A stretch of DNA of 64,000 bases from Bemisia tabaci (taxonomy: Eukaryota > Arthropoda > Insecta > Hemiptera > Aleyrodidae). Each line of letters opens with the position of its first letter. Positions within the stretch are counted from its first letter, which is position 1. A model generated the notes under the pieces. The model did not search any database and was not told the origin of the DNA. It worked only from the letters and a program-made list of their open reading frames with translations. Of the stretch, positions 10,367-21,715 are shown one piece after another. The position numbers and the translations under genes were made by a program. Where the stretch lies: assembly GCF_918797505.1 (NCBI RefSeq), contig NC_092797.1, positions 56,630,192 through 56,694,191 on the forward strand. The letters are read 5' to 3'.

Positions 10367-13310
10367 TTTACTTTTGAGACTGCCTTACTTTTAATACGAT
10401 TTGGCAACGGTCTCTAGAAGAGAAATACTGCTCCAACAGGTGCGTGGTATCTTCAAACTTTTTACAACTGTCGCAAACTTTTAGTCATCGTGATACTCTG
10501 TTGGTGCTCCGTGAAAAGCCATTAAACGTCGTAGAGGTTGATTCTATGCTCTGCTTTCGTTGTCGGAATACCCGATTCGCAATGACCCACTTAATCTTGC
10601 CGAATGGTAGCAATCTCGCGGCATGTGTCTTAGACTAGAGACAAAATGTTCTTGTCATTTATTTCTCTGTTCATGTTTGATGGGTATCTATTTATCTGAT
10701 AGTGGTGTAAATGTATGGCACATCATTCATGGTTTTTGGATTTCCTGAATAGAGAATTTGTAGGTGTTTGAAATTTGATGAAAATGTTTGATTGGAAACT
10801 ACAGGGTAGGCTGAAGACGGTTTTTCGGTTTTTAAAATTTAATATCCTCGATTTTTAGATGTGTATAAACTGAACTGAATACATCTGTGCCAATAAAGGG
10901 CATGAGGTAACAATTAATTAATTTTGACCAATGTCTGCCCTGAACATGTATGATTACAATTCGTATAACAATTTTTCTTTGAAGACACGGCTTTTGAATA
11001 ACAAACTTTGCACGGCCACGGCTTCGGAAAAGTTTGAGATTTTTCAGCGTCTATTTTCCCAGAGTATTTGTATGGAAATCGATTTCGAGCTTCTTATAAG
11101 TAGTGCACGTAAAAATTCTTCAAAAAATGTGTAATTTCATGCAATGTCTAGGATGAGGCACTCCGTTAAATTGCTGATACTTCCATTTTGGCGCGTATAC
11201 GTAGTATACCGCCTTTGCGATCGTTTCGACCCCCCACTCGATACAATAACCGAGTCCCTTAGTTCCTTACCGAAAAGTGACTACCGCGAACTTCTGAGAT
11301 TTTCCAAAGCGTGTAAAAAGTTTATTTATCCGTCAATAATTATGATTTAAAGTTGTTTCTCATTCTGGGGCTCTCTAGTTTATGTGTAATGAATACCAAG
11401 AGTCTACGTTACTTGGTTTTTTTTAAAAAAACCTTAGAATGGGGCGCGCTGATTTAAAATATGCATATATAAGCAGAAGCAAGCGAACTGATTCGAGGAT
11501 GGCTGATCAGGTCGGCACTCGTTGAATGAGAATTTCACTTCTTCGTTTTGTTTAAAACGTTGCTTTGACAGATCTCCACAACCGTGTTATGATTTTCAAA
11601 ATTTGGTACTCCTTGCTCTGATAGCCGGGGCCAGCAGGATAGTGGTAAGTGCAATCTGTGATGAGCCTCGAGACTCATTAGACCATGTGCTAACCGTGGC
11701 CCATACAGAAATTCACTCCCCTATCAGGCCAAAACAGTGCACAGGCAGGCACAAAACCCAGGTAGTGTCCCGGTCCTGGCTCGGTTCGCCGCGTCGCTTC
11801 CCAGCTGAAGAACAAAAGGCGACCCTCGCGGTCCTCGTCACAGTCAGACCTAATTACTTTCACTCGATTACCCATTTCACCGTCACGCTGGGATCCATCA
11901 AATTTTCGAAAAAATTGTTTCGCGAGTACTTAGCAATTTTTTCCTTACTCTCCGTTCAAAGACGAATTGAAAGAGGTCTCATTCATAAAAATCGGCCGAA
12001 TAGAAGAGAAGTTACAGTATTCGAAATCCGAAGAAATCAACGAAACTTCTCCAAACAAAAAATAAAATGAAGGGGAAAAAAGAAATGTATAAATTACAAT
12101 TAAATATAATTGACCTCAGAATTTGGCAAGCAATTCAACTATATAACGGAGAAAAAATTGGGAGAAATTACAAAAAATTCGCCTCTTGCAAGGGGCTTCC
12201 TTGTAAGAATTTTGATCTGAAGGCAAGGATTGAATACCAGCGCAATACACCATACAATACATGGTGTGCCTGAACGAACATTTTTTTTTTGTGTCAAAAT
12301 CGAAAATTCTTTATATTTTTTAACTACAGTGTCTCTTGAGTCGTTTAAGCCAAAAAAAAAATTCCGTCAAGATTCTGGAAAGTAAAGGCGCTTTAAAAGT
12401 ATTCTGGGGCTATGTATCCTAACTGTGTCCACACATGGTTTCTGTTCAGCATATCCATGTGTAAGTATTTTTACACGTAGAATCTAATTTTCACGTCAGG
12501 GAGTCGACACATCTCGATTTTTTCGATTTTATACGGAAAATTGATGGTTTTTCGGGATTGAAATTATTATTGTTTCATGAAAAATAAATGCACCCAAAAT
12601 GACTATAGCATATTGATTTTTATATATTTGCACCCACGAAATTGGTTGGTAAATTCAACGAGTGAGTGCATCGACCTGGTATATCAAGTTTCTGCAATTT
12701 TTTACGGCAAATCGGTAGATTTTCGGGATGTAGATTGCTTACTTTCAATTCATGAATGAATAAAGCATGGACATGGTTGAACTTCTTTGCATGGAAATAC
12801 GTTTAAAATAACAAAATCAAGACATATTTAATGCAATTACATTTATATCGAGTCAATTTCTTTTCAATAATATATCGGGATTTATAATAGGTACCGGTGA
12901 TTTGGATATTTTAGCCCCAAAAATACCTTTAAATCGACTGTATCTTTCAGGAGTTCGACAGAATTTTTCCTTTCTTCGCTTAAATTATTCCGTAGCACTT
13001 TTCTTTAAGAATCTGATAAGATATTGCTGGGGGCAGATCAAAAAACTTAAACTCGTTCGAATGGCTTTCTACATTCACAATACACGGTCTCGTCAAAGTG
13101 CGTCGTCGAAGAGTTGGATCGTATGAATTCTCTTGTTGTGCTACTTGCCTATTTTGAAATCTCTGTAAATGAAAACTAAAGGGGTTGATATGTGTGAGTT
13201 AATGACGCGCCTTATCAACACATTGTGTTGGAGTTCACTGCTTGTTTGATTTTCCATACGTCTAATTTTGCATGTTTCTGAACACCCAAAAAAGGCGAGG
13301 CAAATCGATT
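10367..13310. other. No confirmed gene; one weak exon/promoter candidate at 11466-11644
   Basis: TATATAAG at 11466-11473 and a very good donor GTG|GTAAGTG after 11644 frame a hydrophobic stretch (LVLLALIAGAS). The longest frame (11522-12070) opens with TTG and looks like no known protein. The rest is AT-rich without visible features. Confidence 0.25.
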
Positions 13311-13398
13311 CGGTCGACCGTATTCGGCAAATCCGCACGTAATAAGAAACTTGACGGAGCGTGCTGAGTGCAGTACCTTGAAGGTTCCAGGTCCTCCC
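13311..13398 (-). repeat. Repeat family R, copy 1 (inverted)
   Basis: On the minus strand it reads GGGAGGACCTGGAACCTTCA, GTACTGCAC.CAGCA, AAGTTTCTTA and GAATACGGTCGACCG, the same word order as the three plus-strand copies that follow. Confidence 0.6.
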
Positions 13399-13559
13399 GA
13401 TGCCAAGTGCCTCTGGATGGGTGTTCAAATGATTATCCGAAAAAACATAGAACCGCACCGCAGCCGCGTTGAGTTGCAGGACGCAAGACAGCTAGATTTC
13501 GGTCCTACGTTACCTCCTCGGATCTTTACGGAAACACCCTTTCAGAGGCACCGGAAATC

Positions 13560-13647
13560 TGGAGGACCTGGAAAATTAAAGGCACTCCACCCAGCATGCT
13601 CAACCAAGTTTCTTAAGTACAGACGTACCGAATATACGCTCAACCGA
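13560..13647 (+). repeat. Repeat family R, copy 2
   Basis: GGAGGACCTGG, AAGGCACTCCACCCAGCATG, AAGTTTCTTAAGTACAG, CCGAATATACGCTCAACCG in order. Confidence 0.6.
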
Positions 13648-13723
13648 AGACGGAAACTTAAAAGCGGTCTTGCGGTCCTGCCTATCAGGGAGACTTTTCA
13701 GCGAAAAGGTACTGCACCCAGCC

Positions 13724-14037
13724 AGAGTCCCTTTATACTAAGAGTTAAAGCACCCCCCCCCCCCCTCATGTAGTCACAAACGGGAATAAAGATTACACAA
13801 ATTGAAAGTTTTTCGTAATTTTTGTTCGGCTCATTCTCAATTCATTTTTGCGTTCCTTCTCTCATGCCGTTTGCTCCGTGCCGAACCCGTAATTTCTCGG
13901 TCCGTTCAAAATTATAATCTTTGCAATCGGTGAACATGTAATATTTATTCCCGTTTGTGACATTGGGGAGGCCGAAAATACGGGAACCAATTAGAAATGG
14001 ATTCACATTGTCTTAACTCTCAGTATAAAGAGACTCT
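13724..14037. mobile_element. Inverted-repeat element split by a smaller MITE
   Basis: AGAGTCCCTTTATACTAAGA (13724 on) is mirrored by TCTCAGTATAAAGAGACTCT (ending 14037). A complete smaller element occupies 13773-13961 between the arms. A run of 13 Cs precedes the inner element. Confidence 0.55.
13773..13961. mobile_element. 189-bp MITE with GTCACAAACGGGAATAA ends
   Basis: The left end GTCACAAACGGGAATAAAGA is mirrored by TATTCCCGTTTGTGAC at the right, with a sub-palindromic interior (AATTATAATCTTTGCAATCG). Single copy in this window. Confidence 0.75.
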
Positions 14038-14093
14038 ACCCCCAGCATGCTCCAAGTTTCTTAAGTACGAACATACGGGACACAGGGTAAAAC
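14030..14093 (+). repeat. Repeat family R, copy 3 (partial)
   Basis: CCCCCAGCATGCTCC, AAGTTTCTTAAGTACGAACA, GGGACACAGGGT in family order, with the first words missing. Confidence 0.5.
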
Positions 14094-14096
14094 TTA

Positions 14097-14168
14097 AACG
14101 CAGAACCGCATATTGACGGTCATACCCAGGCTAAGGAACGTAGTACTGTTCTGGTGCGGTTCTGCGTT
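14097..14168. repeat. Hairpin with perfect 14-bp stem
   Basis: AACGCAGAACCGCA (14097-14110) and TGCGGTTCTGCGTT (14155-14168) are exact reverse complements around 44 bases. Confidence 0.8.
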
Positions 14169-14203
14169 AATTACCTCTGCGGGAATCCTCCTGTTAAAAC
14201 CCG

Positions 14204-14294
14204 TCCAGAGGACTTGCAACCTTAAAGGCACTGCACCCAGCATGCCCCACAAAACTCCTAAAGCGTAGACTTGTACGGAACACACAGTCAACCG
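14204..14294 (+). repeat. Repeat family R, copy 4
   Basis: CCAGAGGACTTGCAACCTTA, AAGGCACTGCACCCAGCATG, then CTCCTAAAGCGTAGACTTGT and ACACAGTCAACCG follow the family order. Confidence 0.55.
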
Positions 14295-14785
14295 TAAATC
14301 AGCGGTCTTGCGTCAATAAACGCGTGGCATCATGATAGTTGTTCCACGTCATAGAATTATTGACCTGATTTCTTTATTTAAAATAATTTGTACCGGTATC
14401 ATTTGCTTAATTTATATTGTACATCGATTCATCGATGTAATATACAAAATTCGTCGTTTCCCGGACGAAGGGACGTAACTCCTCTCCAAGGTTGCAAAAT
14501 TAACTCAAACAATTTAATTTTTCCAGGCATGCCTCGGTGCAATTTTTGCTCAAAACTTTTCTGATTTTTGCAGGAGATCAGAAGAAAAATCAGTGGCATT
14601 CTCAGTTAGAAATGCACAAGATTTTCCCGGTAAAAATTCAATTCGTGCGAGGAAATTTGGAAACATTGGAATGCAGTTACGTGCTTTCAGATTGTGAATC
14701 GATGACGGAAAACCGCTTCAGTGCGGTCCTACGTTAACCTTTCGGACTTCCATGTGGACGACCATCCAGAGAAACGCAGCACCGC

Positions 14786-15042
14786 TATGCTCCCGTGCTA
14801 AGGAAAAACGCCGCATAAACATTCGAGAGTTGCCAAATTTCCCTCGATAAAATATGTACTTTTGACGAAATTTGTGCACATTTTTCCTTGAAACTTTCAG
14901 ATATTTTAGATTACATTGTGTCTAAAATTGTTTGAAAAATTTGGAAACAAATATTCACAATTACTACAGTAAATTCGGTTTTTTGGGAGGAAATTGGCAA
15001 CGCATGATGGTTCATATCGCGTTTTTCCTTGGCACGGCAGTA
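14786..15042. mobile_element. MITE family B, copy 5
   Basis: TATGCTCCCGTGCTAAGG at the left, CCTTGGCACGGCAGTA at the right, each with TA at the edge. Internal GAACATTCGAGAGTTGCC as in the 3.85-kb copy. Confidence 0.75.
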
Positions 15043-15099
15043 TGATAAGGTCCTACGTTACCTCTTGGCATCTTCATGTGAATACGCAACCAGATTTTA

Positions 15100-15729
15100 G
15101 GGTGAAACGGAAAAAGGTCCCTCGGGATCCTTTTTCAGTCCTACAGCTGGAGATCAACTCGAGGGAGCGAAACTGAGGCGGCCCGGAGATCAGAATTAGA
15201 CATCGCGGTGGAGAGTTGTTGCTCTGTTAAAGAGCCATTAAGACGGAGCCTGAAGGAGTGGGTGGGGGTGGGGGGCAGGCCGGCGCTTAGCGAATTTTGT
15301 GCGGCCGTCATGCGTGAAGGAGAGTGCCAAAGCCTGCCGCAACACGCCGACCAGACATTGAGCGATCACCCTCTCACAAATCACTATCACTCAGCGTTCG
15401 TCCATGGCGACTCACGCATCCGAGCACCGATCCATACTCGTACGAGGAAGAGCACCGCACCGTATCGTCGGTCCCGCTCCACCGGAGTAGCGCGTATCTC
15501 CATATCTTTATGAGCCCCAGAAAGCATGGATTCACGCTTCAAATATAGGACTCACGTGGAAATTGAGACACGTTCTTACGTCCGAGGGGAGACGCTATGA
15601 ATCTTTGGACGTTGCTGAATTTCCTTCCGTAAAATGCGCATTAGCCTGTGCATAATTGTCTTTCAAGTTTTTTTCATTCCCAATTTAATCGGAAAATGTC
15701 AAGGAAAGATATTTACAACTTGGAGGTAT
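15100..15729. other. Relatively GC-rich stretch without a confirmed gene
   Basis: 15170-15500 has raised G+C and several overlapping frames, for example one encoding TDPYSYEEEHRTVSSVPL. No splice-bounded exon could be settled. A short word (CTCACGTGGAAATTGAGA) near 15552 recurs at 48934 and, with one change, at 61981, marking another dispersed repeat. Confidence 0.3.
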
Positions 15730-16214
15730 TTCTATGAAACAGAACTATGTGCAGAGGGAAAGATGGGGTGTGCTCGTCAGTGATCGGGCCATAAGAATGA
15801 ATGGGAAATATAAAGTGCCAGTGACGTCAGCGGCAACAAAGAGAGAAACGACGATCGGGAAGGCGGTCTTTAACTCATGAGCCCTGTCCACAAGGCTCTA
15901 GATACATGCCCACGGCTCATGCATACACTGTGCACATAGTTCCGTTTGACAGAGCGTGAAATTCCGCTTCTCCAGTTCAGCAAACGGAACTGTGAGTCAA
16001 CTAAGTGCGGCACCCATAAGCCGTGGACAATTGGACATGTATCTAGAGCCTTGTGGACAGGGCTCATGAGTTAGAGACCGCCTTTCCGATCGTCGTTTCT
16101 CTCGTCGTTGCCGCTGACGTCACTGGCGCTTTATATTTCCCATTCATTCTTGCGGCTCGAGCACCAACGAACACACCCCATCTTTCCCTCTGCACATCGT
16201 TCTGCGTGATAGAA
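15730..16214. mobile_element. 485-bp near-perfect palindrome (long form of family C)
   Basis: About 200 bp at the left (GTGCAGAGGGAAAGATGGGG.., ..CAGTGACGTCAGCGGCAAC.., ..CTCATGAGCCCTGTCCACAA) is repeated as its reverse complement at the right with only scattered changes. The spacer of about 90 bp has its own smaller palindrome with TTCCGTTTGA and CAAACGGAAC. Related one-arm copies lie at 18965 and 26859. Transcripts would fold into a long hairpin. Confidence 0.9.
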
Positions 16215-17957
16215 ACTTACTATGTAAACATTTAGGACATTTGACAAATTCTGAAACTGTTTGTGGTGTTATTTCTTAACACGGCAGTACGCAACGGTGC
16301 AAAACTCAAGCGTTCGTGCCGAAACAGACTGCGTTTTGCGACACAAGATACAACTACTGTAAATTCCAGTAGCTAAAATTGCATATCAATCGATTTGAAG
16401 GTGAATCGCATCTCTTGTTCTTGAATCAAATCCTCTACGCTCAATAGGTGAAAATGGTCGACTCAAATGCATGGTAGAATTTTTTCAACCCTCGAGTGGC
16501 TCTAATTGTACAGCCATCGGATTAAAACGCGCTGATATTAGCGCGCGTGCGATCGCGTCCCGTGCGGAGCACAGGTTAATTGCTAGTCTTCAATTTGAGA
16601 ACGGAATATAATTTGTATAAATTTTTATAGTGGTAAGCAAGACTGCTGTAAGAACTATCTCAAGTACGCGTAGGTGACTAAATTTTGAACAAAAGAGGAA
16701 CAAATTTTAGGGTTCGATGTCGACAGAAAAAATGCCAATTCGTCGTCTCTCTCATGCGTCGTACATAACTACACGTCAATGCTGCCAAATCTCCCCTCGC
16801 AAATTCCATTTTTACCAGGAGGAACTTGGGAATTTCAAAACAAAAATTTCACTGGTTTATTTTCACGCAAAAATCAGACAAATTTTGGAGAAAAATTGCA
16901 TAGGTGCATTTGAGTAAATACTTGAATTGCTCGAGTCAATTTTGGAACCTTGGAATGGAGTTACATTCCTTCGTGCGGAAATCGATGAATTGGCAGAGTA
17001 CTGGGAAAAATCCTTACGCTCCACGTTTCACGACTACACTGATACGATCTCGACCTCAAATGATCAATTATTAAATCAATCCTCTATGAAACTAGGACCT
17101 ATGTGTCAAATATTGATAAGCCTGTGGCAATAGTTCCAAGTGCGTAAGAATCTAAAAAATTCACATTTTTTCGCGGCAGGAACACAAGCAAAAATTGGCG
17201 GATACATCTGCCGGACGAAAATCGTATAAATAAATTGCGTAGCGCTAGTGACTTGCCGTCCGGTAATAAAAGTTGCGAACGATCAAGCACCCTAAGAGTT
17301 GGAAAACTTGCGACAATGAGACCTGCGGGGAGTCAATAATTCAGTTGGCATTGGCGGCGGCACCCCTGCGGAGGAGCGGAAATCAGTTGTGCCAACCTAC
17401 GGAAAAATACACTACTTACTCTGGCGGGTAAACGATGTTAGGCGGGGCCGCCGGGCAACATGGGCGGAAACTTGGCGAATAAAATTTTCTCCGCTCGAAT
17501 AAATTAAATGAAATGGGAGCGGGACTTCTCCGGAGAGCGCTTATCGAGTCTTGGAGCAGCTTTCGCGGCATAAATCTGCACGCGGATTATTTTTTCATAT
17601 TTTTATCTCTTCCTCACTTGTAAATAAAAGATGAGCCACGAGTGGGTGGAAAGGCCGATCGGAGCTCATGGGAAGAGGAAAGGACTGCGCTGCGCCTTGG
17701 GGACGTCTTTTCTCCGCGAACTCGGACCTCAGATACACTAGGATTAGACCGATTCAAGTTCCATTCTTTCATATTCTTCCGTATTGAAGTACAAAGTTTT
17801 ATACGACGCACTATCATTAGCCCACATTGCCCAAGAAATCAACTTTCTTCCTTGTTGAACCCAACTTTCAGTTTAAGAAACCTACACTGTTAAACATTTC
17901 GCGCCCAACTCTATTTAGCGCCCAAAAACCCTGACTGATATGAAAGCAGAGCGGACC
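16215..17957. other. No gene recognised
   Basis: A lone family B right end (TTCTTAACACGGCAGTA) lies at about 16276-16290. A G+C-rich patch at 17330-17470 shows no exon. Frames in 16717-17133 have no recognisable product. Confidence 0.35.
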
Positions 17958-18343
17958 TAGAGTGCCTGTATAGGGAGAGTACCGACAGATCGGTTCATGG
18001 AGGGCTTAGGGCCCAAAAGTGCAGCCACCCTTCTAACCAACTTCTAACGCACAAAATTTCACTGCCAGTCTGCAGATTCCAATTCTAACCATGATGGCCA
18101 AGAATGTACAGAAATGAGCGTTCTTCCGCGAAATTGAGTAAATTTATGCGAGAACTGAGTCAAACACGTGCTTAATAAAGGACGGTTCGTAACAATAGTA
18201 TCAGTAAATTGCTCTGGATAATTGAAATTCATAGGTGGCTGCCGCTTTGGGCCCTAACTTCATTCGCGGAGGCATCGGTGAAGGCCTGATGGACTTACGG
18301 AGTTTCAGATCTGTCGGTTACTCTCCCTATACAGGTTACTCTA
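17958..18343. mobile_element. hAT-like MITE (family P), 386 bp, with perfect 8-bp target duplication
   Basis: Left TAGAGTGCCTGTATAGGGAG, then AGTACCGACAGATC; the right end is the mirror. The sequence AGCGGACC flanks both sides exactly (17950-17957 and 18344-18351). An 8-bp duplication is characteristic of hAT transposons. A related fragment lies at about 33013-33092. Confidence 0.85.
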
Positions 18344-18964
18344 AGCGGACCTATTGTCCTTACTGGATGACTTACACTATTACGGAGCAGAGTCTACGTT
18401 TTTTGCAGAAGTGTCATCTTTCATGCTACTAATTTCACTTGGCATTCATATTACTCGGGGTATTGAGCGCTATATAGATTCCGGCACTGAATTTCACTCC
18501 TCGATTTTTAACAGTGTGTCAGAACTGAAGTAAAAAGTTCTGTTTCAAAGTATAGTCCTAACCTTTTGCGCTATGGAAGCTTTTTGAGCAGAGCTTTTAA
18601 AGATCAGAGATTCAATAGAAGTCATTCAAGAGTATCGGCACGACAAGAAAGTTCAAGACGTGACGGAAAAATGTCTTGCTTCTTCAAAGTTGAAGAAAGT
18701 TTACCAACTATTCCAAGTTTTTTTTTTTAATTTTCCAAAACTCGTTACCATTTCCGAGGTTACCAATTTCACTTGTGTGATTAATTTTAGAGCTTTTTTA
18801 CACTATCGCAATAACGACTTTCTAAAGTTACCAACACTGATTTTCCTCCGTTCAAGTACATTATTAGTATCGATTCCAAGGGCGGCGACGCGACGTACCT
18901 CACTTAAAATCGATAATTTTATACATATTTAAATGTAGGAAAAATTGTGCTACCGACTTACAAA

Positions 18965-19200
18965 TGGACGTATTTATGTTAGAAGGAACTAGAGACGGGT
19001 GGGAAAGAAGATGTGTGCGTGTTAGTTGAGCTCCGTAAAAATGAACGGGAATTATAAAGCGCCAGTGACGTCAGCGGTGATGACGGAGACGACCCTCCGC
19101 GGATCTGGATCTTTAACTCATGAGCCCTGTCCTCAACGGTCTTCTCACATGCCCACGGCTCATGAGTTCGCATATTTCGGCGCTTAGTTCCTTTTGCTTT
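18965..19200. mobile_element. Family C long-form copy, one arm
   Basis: TGGACGTATTTATGTTAGAA.., ..AAGCGCCAGTGACGTCAGCG.., ..TTTAACTCATGAGCCCTGTC.. match one arm of the 15.7-kb palindrome. It ends CGCTTAGTTCCTTTTG, the mirrored family end. Confidence 0.7.
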
Positions 19201-19267
19201 TCATGTAAATTCCCACTTTGCACACCGTTGTACCAACAGCGGTTCTTGCAAAATGACAACACGAGTA

Positions 19268-19416
19268 GCGTGGCGTGCTTTGCGATATATCGATAGATCT
19301 GCCATTTAAACCTATGGAAAATGATCGATAAGCAGGGTGTTCGCAACGAACACCTTAATAAATCGATCCTTTACCATAGCTTCAAATTGACGATAATAGA
19401 TCATTCCTGCCTCACC
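19268..19416. mobile_element. Hairpin-cored repeat family D, copy 1
   Basis: GCGTGGCGTGCTTTGCGATA.., GATCGATAAGCAGGGTGTTC, GCAACGAACACCTTAATAAA.. The central GGTGTTCG..CGAACACC pair forms a hairpin. Four more copies at 33739, 49537, 51362 and 60643. Confidence 0.65.
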
Positions 19417-20244
19417 ATTGCACAACACCGTACTTCCTCCATTCACCTCCAATATGAATAATCGATTCCTGGTGAGGCACTTGCCCTCGATCGATATACA
19501 TAGATTATTTATTATACCCCTGAATGGAGGAAACAGAGCGTTGCCAGGTGTCAAGGGTCGCCGCTGAAACATACGGTTAACTTTTTTCTCCGCCATGGTT
19601 CATCCAGGACACCACAAGCCCAGGCTTAGAACGAAGGCAAGGAAAAGGCCCATTCTTTGGAAGGGTGTTTGTTTTTGGAGGGGGTGGATGGAGGATCCTT
19701 GACGCGCTTGGCGGGATCCTCGCTTAAAAATTAGTGAAGGCGTCGGGACAGGCGGGAACTCGTAAGACGGCGGCTCAATTAATCATGCGCCCGGCCCCGC
19801 GCGGCTACAGGTATTCCCACCCCCAACAAAAGCGGGAACCAACAACTCCCCCTCTTCCTCATCCAGATTCTCGTTTAGCAGTTAGCCAGAACCGCGTAGC
19901 TCCACGTTATCTTCCAACTGGAGTGACGAGGTTTCCGTGTGATTCCGGAGCATCCAGCCTGGACCACGAAGAATGTCTCCCCCGTAGCCCGCGCTTGCTC
20001 CGTATCCCTTGCCAGAGCAGAGGAGAAGCTCCTTCCTTCTTCTGCCGAGGCTAAATCCCACATTCTCAGCTCCTCTTTCAGGGATAGCATGACAACTTAA
20101 TCTTTTGCTGAAGGAGGAGGGGGGCAGGAAATGAGGAGGAGGAAAAATGTCTTCGCTGGAAGGAGAGGGAGGGTATGGATTCGATTGAAAAATTATCAGA
20201 AAACCGGTGTCGATTCCAGTTGACATGAATTGATCGAAAAATGA
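19417..20244. other. No gene recognised; GC-rich patch at about 19730-20050
   Basis: The patch yields overlapping frames on both strands with proline- or glycine-rich translations and no family match. No good exon boundaries. Confidence 0.35.
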
Positions 20245-20425
20245 AAACGTGAACCGATCGACAACCGTGATACGATCGAAAACCCCGTGAATCGAACGAC
20301 GAACCTGTGAATCCATCAATAAACCCGTGGCTCGATAGACAAAATCCACGAATCGAACGGCAAACCCGTGTCTCGATAGACGACTCCATGAATGGATCGA
20401 TGAACCCGTAAATCGATTCATGTCG
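20245..20425. repeat. Degenerate minisatellite based on CGATCGACAAACCCGTGAAT
   Basis: About eight to nine units of 18-22 bp: a GATCGA/CGATAGAC-like word, then AACCCGTG, then AATCGA, repeated with drift. Long minus-strand frames here are translations of the repeat. Confidence 0.75.
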
Positions 20426-20899
20426 ATCGAATCCATATTCTCCAAGGAGAGAACTTTAACAAATCTTGAAAAATACTCAAAAATTGACGGACGCTGTTAA
20501 AATGAAGTATGATGATAAAGACAAAAGTAGCCAATCGGCTCCTTGCCTCCCTCCTCCCGTCAAATCTTCGGGTCCCTGACATAAGGGCGTGATTAAACTT
20601 GGCGATTAACCCTGGCGCCCATGCAATACTCTTCCGGGCTCATCTCAATGTGTGGTTCAGCCCTTTCACCAGCCGGGCGACGAAATGAACTTTTTGCATG
20701 ATGAGCGTGTCAGAGCCACGTTTTTTTTATGGTGAAGTCTCGCGGATCACAAATTATCAAAATGCTCTGTCTAACCGCGATACTTCTGTGTTCAGTATTA
20801 AAAAAATTCACACCCTTAAAAAGCTTGGTAGATAATATTATTTACCATGTATTTCAAATGGCGATGACTTCACTTATATTAATCGTGAAATCATTCGGG

Positions 20900-21707
20900 C
20901 ATGGCCGGATTAAGGGGATGGCTACATGGACCGCGGCCCATGGCGGCAAAATGTAGGGGGCGGCAAATTTTGCAATCTTTTTGAATGTAGGTATCAAAGA
21001 AAAAGAAGAAAAAATCGGAATCAGAAAATAAATTACAGACGAGGAATTGCGACAAAATCTCTCATTTCCTGAGAGTAAAAGTATATTAAACATCTAATGT
21101 TGTCATCCTTCGGTGATACAAGAGACAACACTCTAAATTAGTCGAGTTAAGAGAGAAACCAAACGCGCAATTAGACCTTGAGCGGAGCGGCGCAGAGAGC
21201 AATGATGACGAGGACTGAAATGAAAAGGAGAAGCCTTCGCCTTCGGCGCGGCGGTCGGCTTGAAACGCATAGCGCCTACAAGATTGCATGAATACTTCAC
21301 GCATTGCGTCAAACACACTTGCGGTCAGCAGCAGTCGGCGTGCAACGCATAGCGCCTACAAGACTTCACGAATACTTCACGCATTGCGCCAAACACAGGG
21401 CGGTCGGCGCAGCGGCAGAAGTTAAAATTATTAAACCTTATTTATGTTTGTTCTTTCATAATTTTTTCGTTCGTTTGTTATGAATGGAAGGCCTTGTCCA
21501 AACAGGGATGGGTTTACGGAACTTAACTTTCGCGTAAAGTTCCGTGAACTTTCGTTAGTGTTGACAGGGCTTTCACAAAAAATGTGCCCAACACGAGTGA
21601 ACGCGTCCCATACACCTCTCTCCCACCGGCACGTTCACTTAACGAATTAGAAGGGGGGGGAAAAATACAGGCGGCCCATGGGCGGCAAGTAGGTAAATCC
21701 GGCCCTG
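20900..21707. mobile_element. hAT-like element family E, copy 1, 808 bp, perfect 8-bp target duplication
   Basis: The left end CATGGCCGGATTAAGGGG and right end AAATCCGGCCCTG form short inverted repeats. CATTCGGG flanks both sides exactly (20892-20899, 21708-21715). Inside, a module of about 78 bp (AACGCATAGCGCCTACAAGA, then AATACTTCACGCATTGCG) occurs twice in tandem. No transposase frame. A second copy is at 54129. Confidence 0.88.
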
Positions 21708-21715
21708 CATTCGGG

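Noticed and set aside
11522..12070. Longest uninterrupted frame outside the two genes (182 codons, plus strand)
   Set aside because: It opens with TTG, matches no family I know, and has no supporting 3' signals; only its splice-like site at 11644 is notable.
15870..16067. Frames within the long palindrome
   Set aside because: They arise because both arms encode the same sequence in opposite directions; no gene features.
19734..20054. Proline-rich plus-strand frame
   Set aside because: It follows a GC-rich patch where all frames are open; no recognisable domain.
19882..20445. 187-codon minus-strand frame
   Set aside because: Its first part is a translation of the GATCGA/AACCCGTG minisatellite and the rest is low-complexity.
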